From JASMHC01 sp964453855 (GTDB lineage: Bacteria; Pseudomonadota; Alphaproteobacteria; Rhodobacterales; Rhodobacteraceae), in contig CAYVRN010000108.1 of assembly GCA_964453855.1 (NCBI GenBank), positions 1 through 6,287 on the forward strand: a stretch of DNA of 6,287 nucleotides. Direction: 5' to 3'. Shown here in pieces: positions 5,795 to 6,287 of the stretch (position 1 is its first letter; the number at the start of each line of letters is the position of its first letter). The position numbers and the translations under genes are program-made. Under the pieces are notes generated by a model. It was not told where the DNA came from. It searched no databases and saw only the letters and a program-made list of their open reading frames with translations.

Positions 5795-6287
5795 ATGAAG
5801 AAGTTCATCCTTTCAACAACAGCAATGGTTATGATTTCCAGCAGCGCTGCATATGCATTAGCCGATCTGACAACCGAGTCAATTGTTGCTGAATTTGCGA
5901 CTGCACAGAAAATCGAAATTAAACGCGGCGCGTTTACAACCAAGATCGAAGTCATCATCGACGGTGTTAAAACCGAGTACACCTTCAACAACACGACGTT
6001 GGAAGAAGTGAAGCGGGAGGTATACACGCTGACGGCGGAAGAAATCGAAGAGCTGAAAACAGATTACGGCATCGAAGTCGAGTATGACGATGATGATGAT
6101 CGGGACGACGATGACGACGATGATGATCGCGACGAAGAAGAAGACGATGACGACGATGATCGCGACGACGATCGTGACGATGACCGCGACGATGACCGCG
6201 ACGGCGACGACGACAAAGATGATGATCGCCGTGGCGACCGCGACGACGACGATGACGACGACCGCGAGGACGATGACGATGACCGCG
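5795..6287 (+). CDS. secreted PepSY-like protein with Asp/Arg-rich tail (3' end beyond window)
   Basis: The frame is open from the ATG at 5795 to the window edge (164 codons, no stop). GAGGA at 5782-5786 lies eight bases before the ATG. Residues 1-23 form a signal peptide (KK, hydrophobic core, likely cleavage after AYA or ALA at 21-23), so the product is exported. Residues 24 to about 97 form a small domain with alternating strand-like segments (KIEIKRGAFTTKIEVIIDG, then EYTF) and a helix-like TAEEIEELKTDYG, resembling a single divergent PepSY repeat. From residue 98 on, 49 of 67 residues are Asp, with 11 Arg, 4 Glu, 2 Gly and 1 Lys, in runs such as DDDRDDDRDDDRD. Such a tail could bind calcium or other cations outside the cytoplasm, but this is inference. 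The family is not recognised with confidence. Confidence 0.75.
   Translation, partial: MKKFILSTTAMVMISSSAAYALADLTTESIVAEFATAQKIEIKRGAFTTKIEVIIDGVKTEYTFNNTTLEEVKREVYTLTAEEIEELKTDYGIEVEYDDDDDRDDDDDDDDRDEEEDDDDDDRDDDRDDDRDDDRDGDDDKDDDRRGDRDDDDDDDREDDDDDR

Noticed and set aside
5692..6027. 111-codon minus-strand frame opposite the start of the secreted acidic protein
   Set aside because: The plus-strand frame has a ribosome binding site, a signal peptide and an unbroken acidic tail; the minus frame has no such support.
6086..6287. CRISPR array or tandem DNA repeat explanation for the repetitive right end
   Set aside because: There are no spaced identical repeats; the repetition is at the codon level with mixed synonymous codons in an open frame that has a signal peptide.

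Overview
The window looks like chromosome of an alphaproteobacterium, most likely Rhodobacteraceae (Roseobacter group). This rests on the protein sequences (a roseobacter-like TrpB N-terminus, a SitABCD set of alphaproteobacterial type) and on the moderately high GC of the genes; I could not run a search to name a genus.

Layout. Positions 1-~200 are clearly AT-rich and carry the 5' part of a possible leftward reading frame that runs off the left edge. A pyrimidine-rich leader with a plausible promoter then leads into trxC (287-715), a zinc-finger thioredoxin 2. A 97-base gap holds two 17-bp near-identical palindromes, the second lying inside a candidate promoter. This controls a compact four-gene operon, sitABCD (813-4236): a periplasmic metal-binding protein, an ATPase and two paralogous membrane permeases, with gene junctions of 0, -4 and -1 bases. 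The metal ligands of SitA (His60, His125, Glu191, Asp266) and the lack of a His-rich loop point to manganese (possibly also ferrous iron) rather than zinc. After an 81-base gap comes trpB (4318-5571), tryptophan synthase beta chain, closed by a strong intrinsic terminator. About 160 bases further on, past an 18-bp palindrome, starts a secreted protein (5795 to beyond the right edge) with a short PepSY-like N-terminal part followed by an extreme Asp/Arg low-complexity tail that is still open at the window end.

How they fit together. The sit operon is a complete high-affinity ABC importer and the operators upstream look like sites for a Fur-family metal sensor, most likely Mur. Manganese import and thioredoxin 2 are both linked to oxidative-stress defence in other bacteria, but joint control here is only inference. 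trpB is metabolically unrelated. The least explained items are the Asp/Arg-rich exported protein and the AT-rich left edge. I see no CRISPR array, tRNA, rRNA or insertion sequence.
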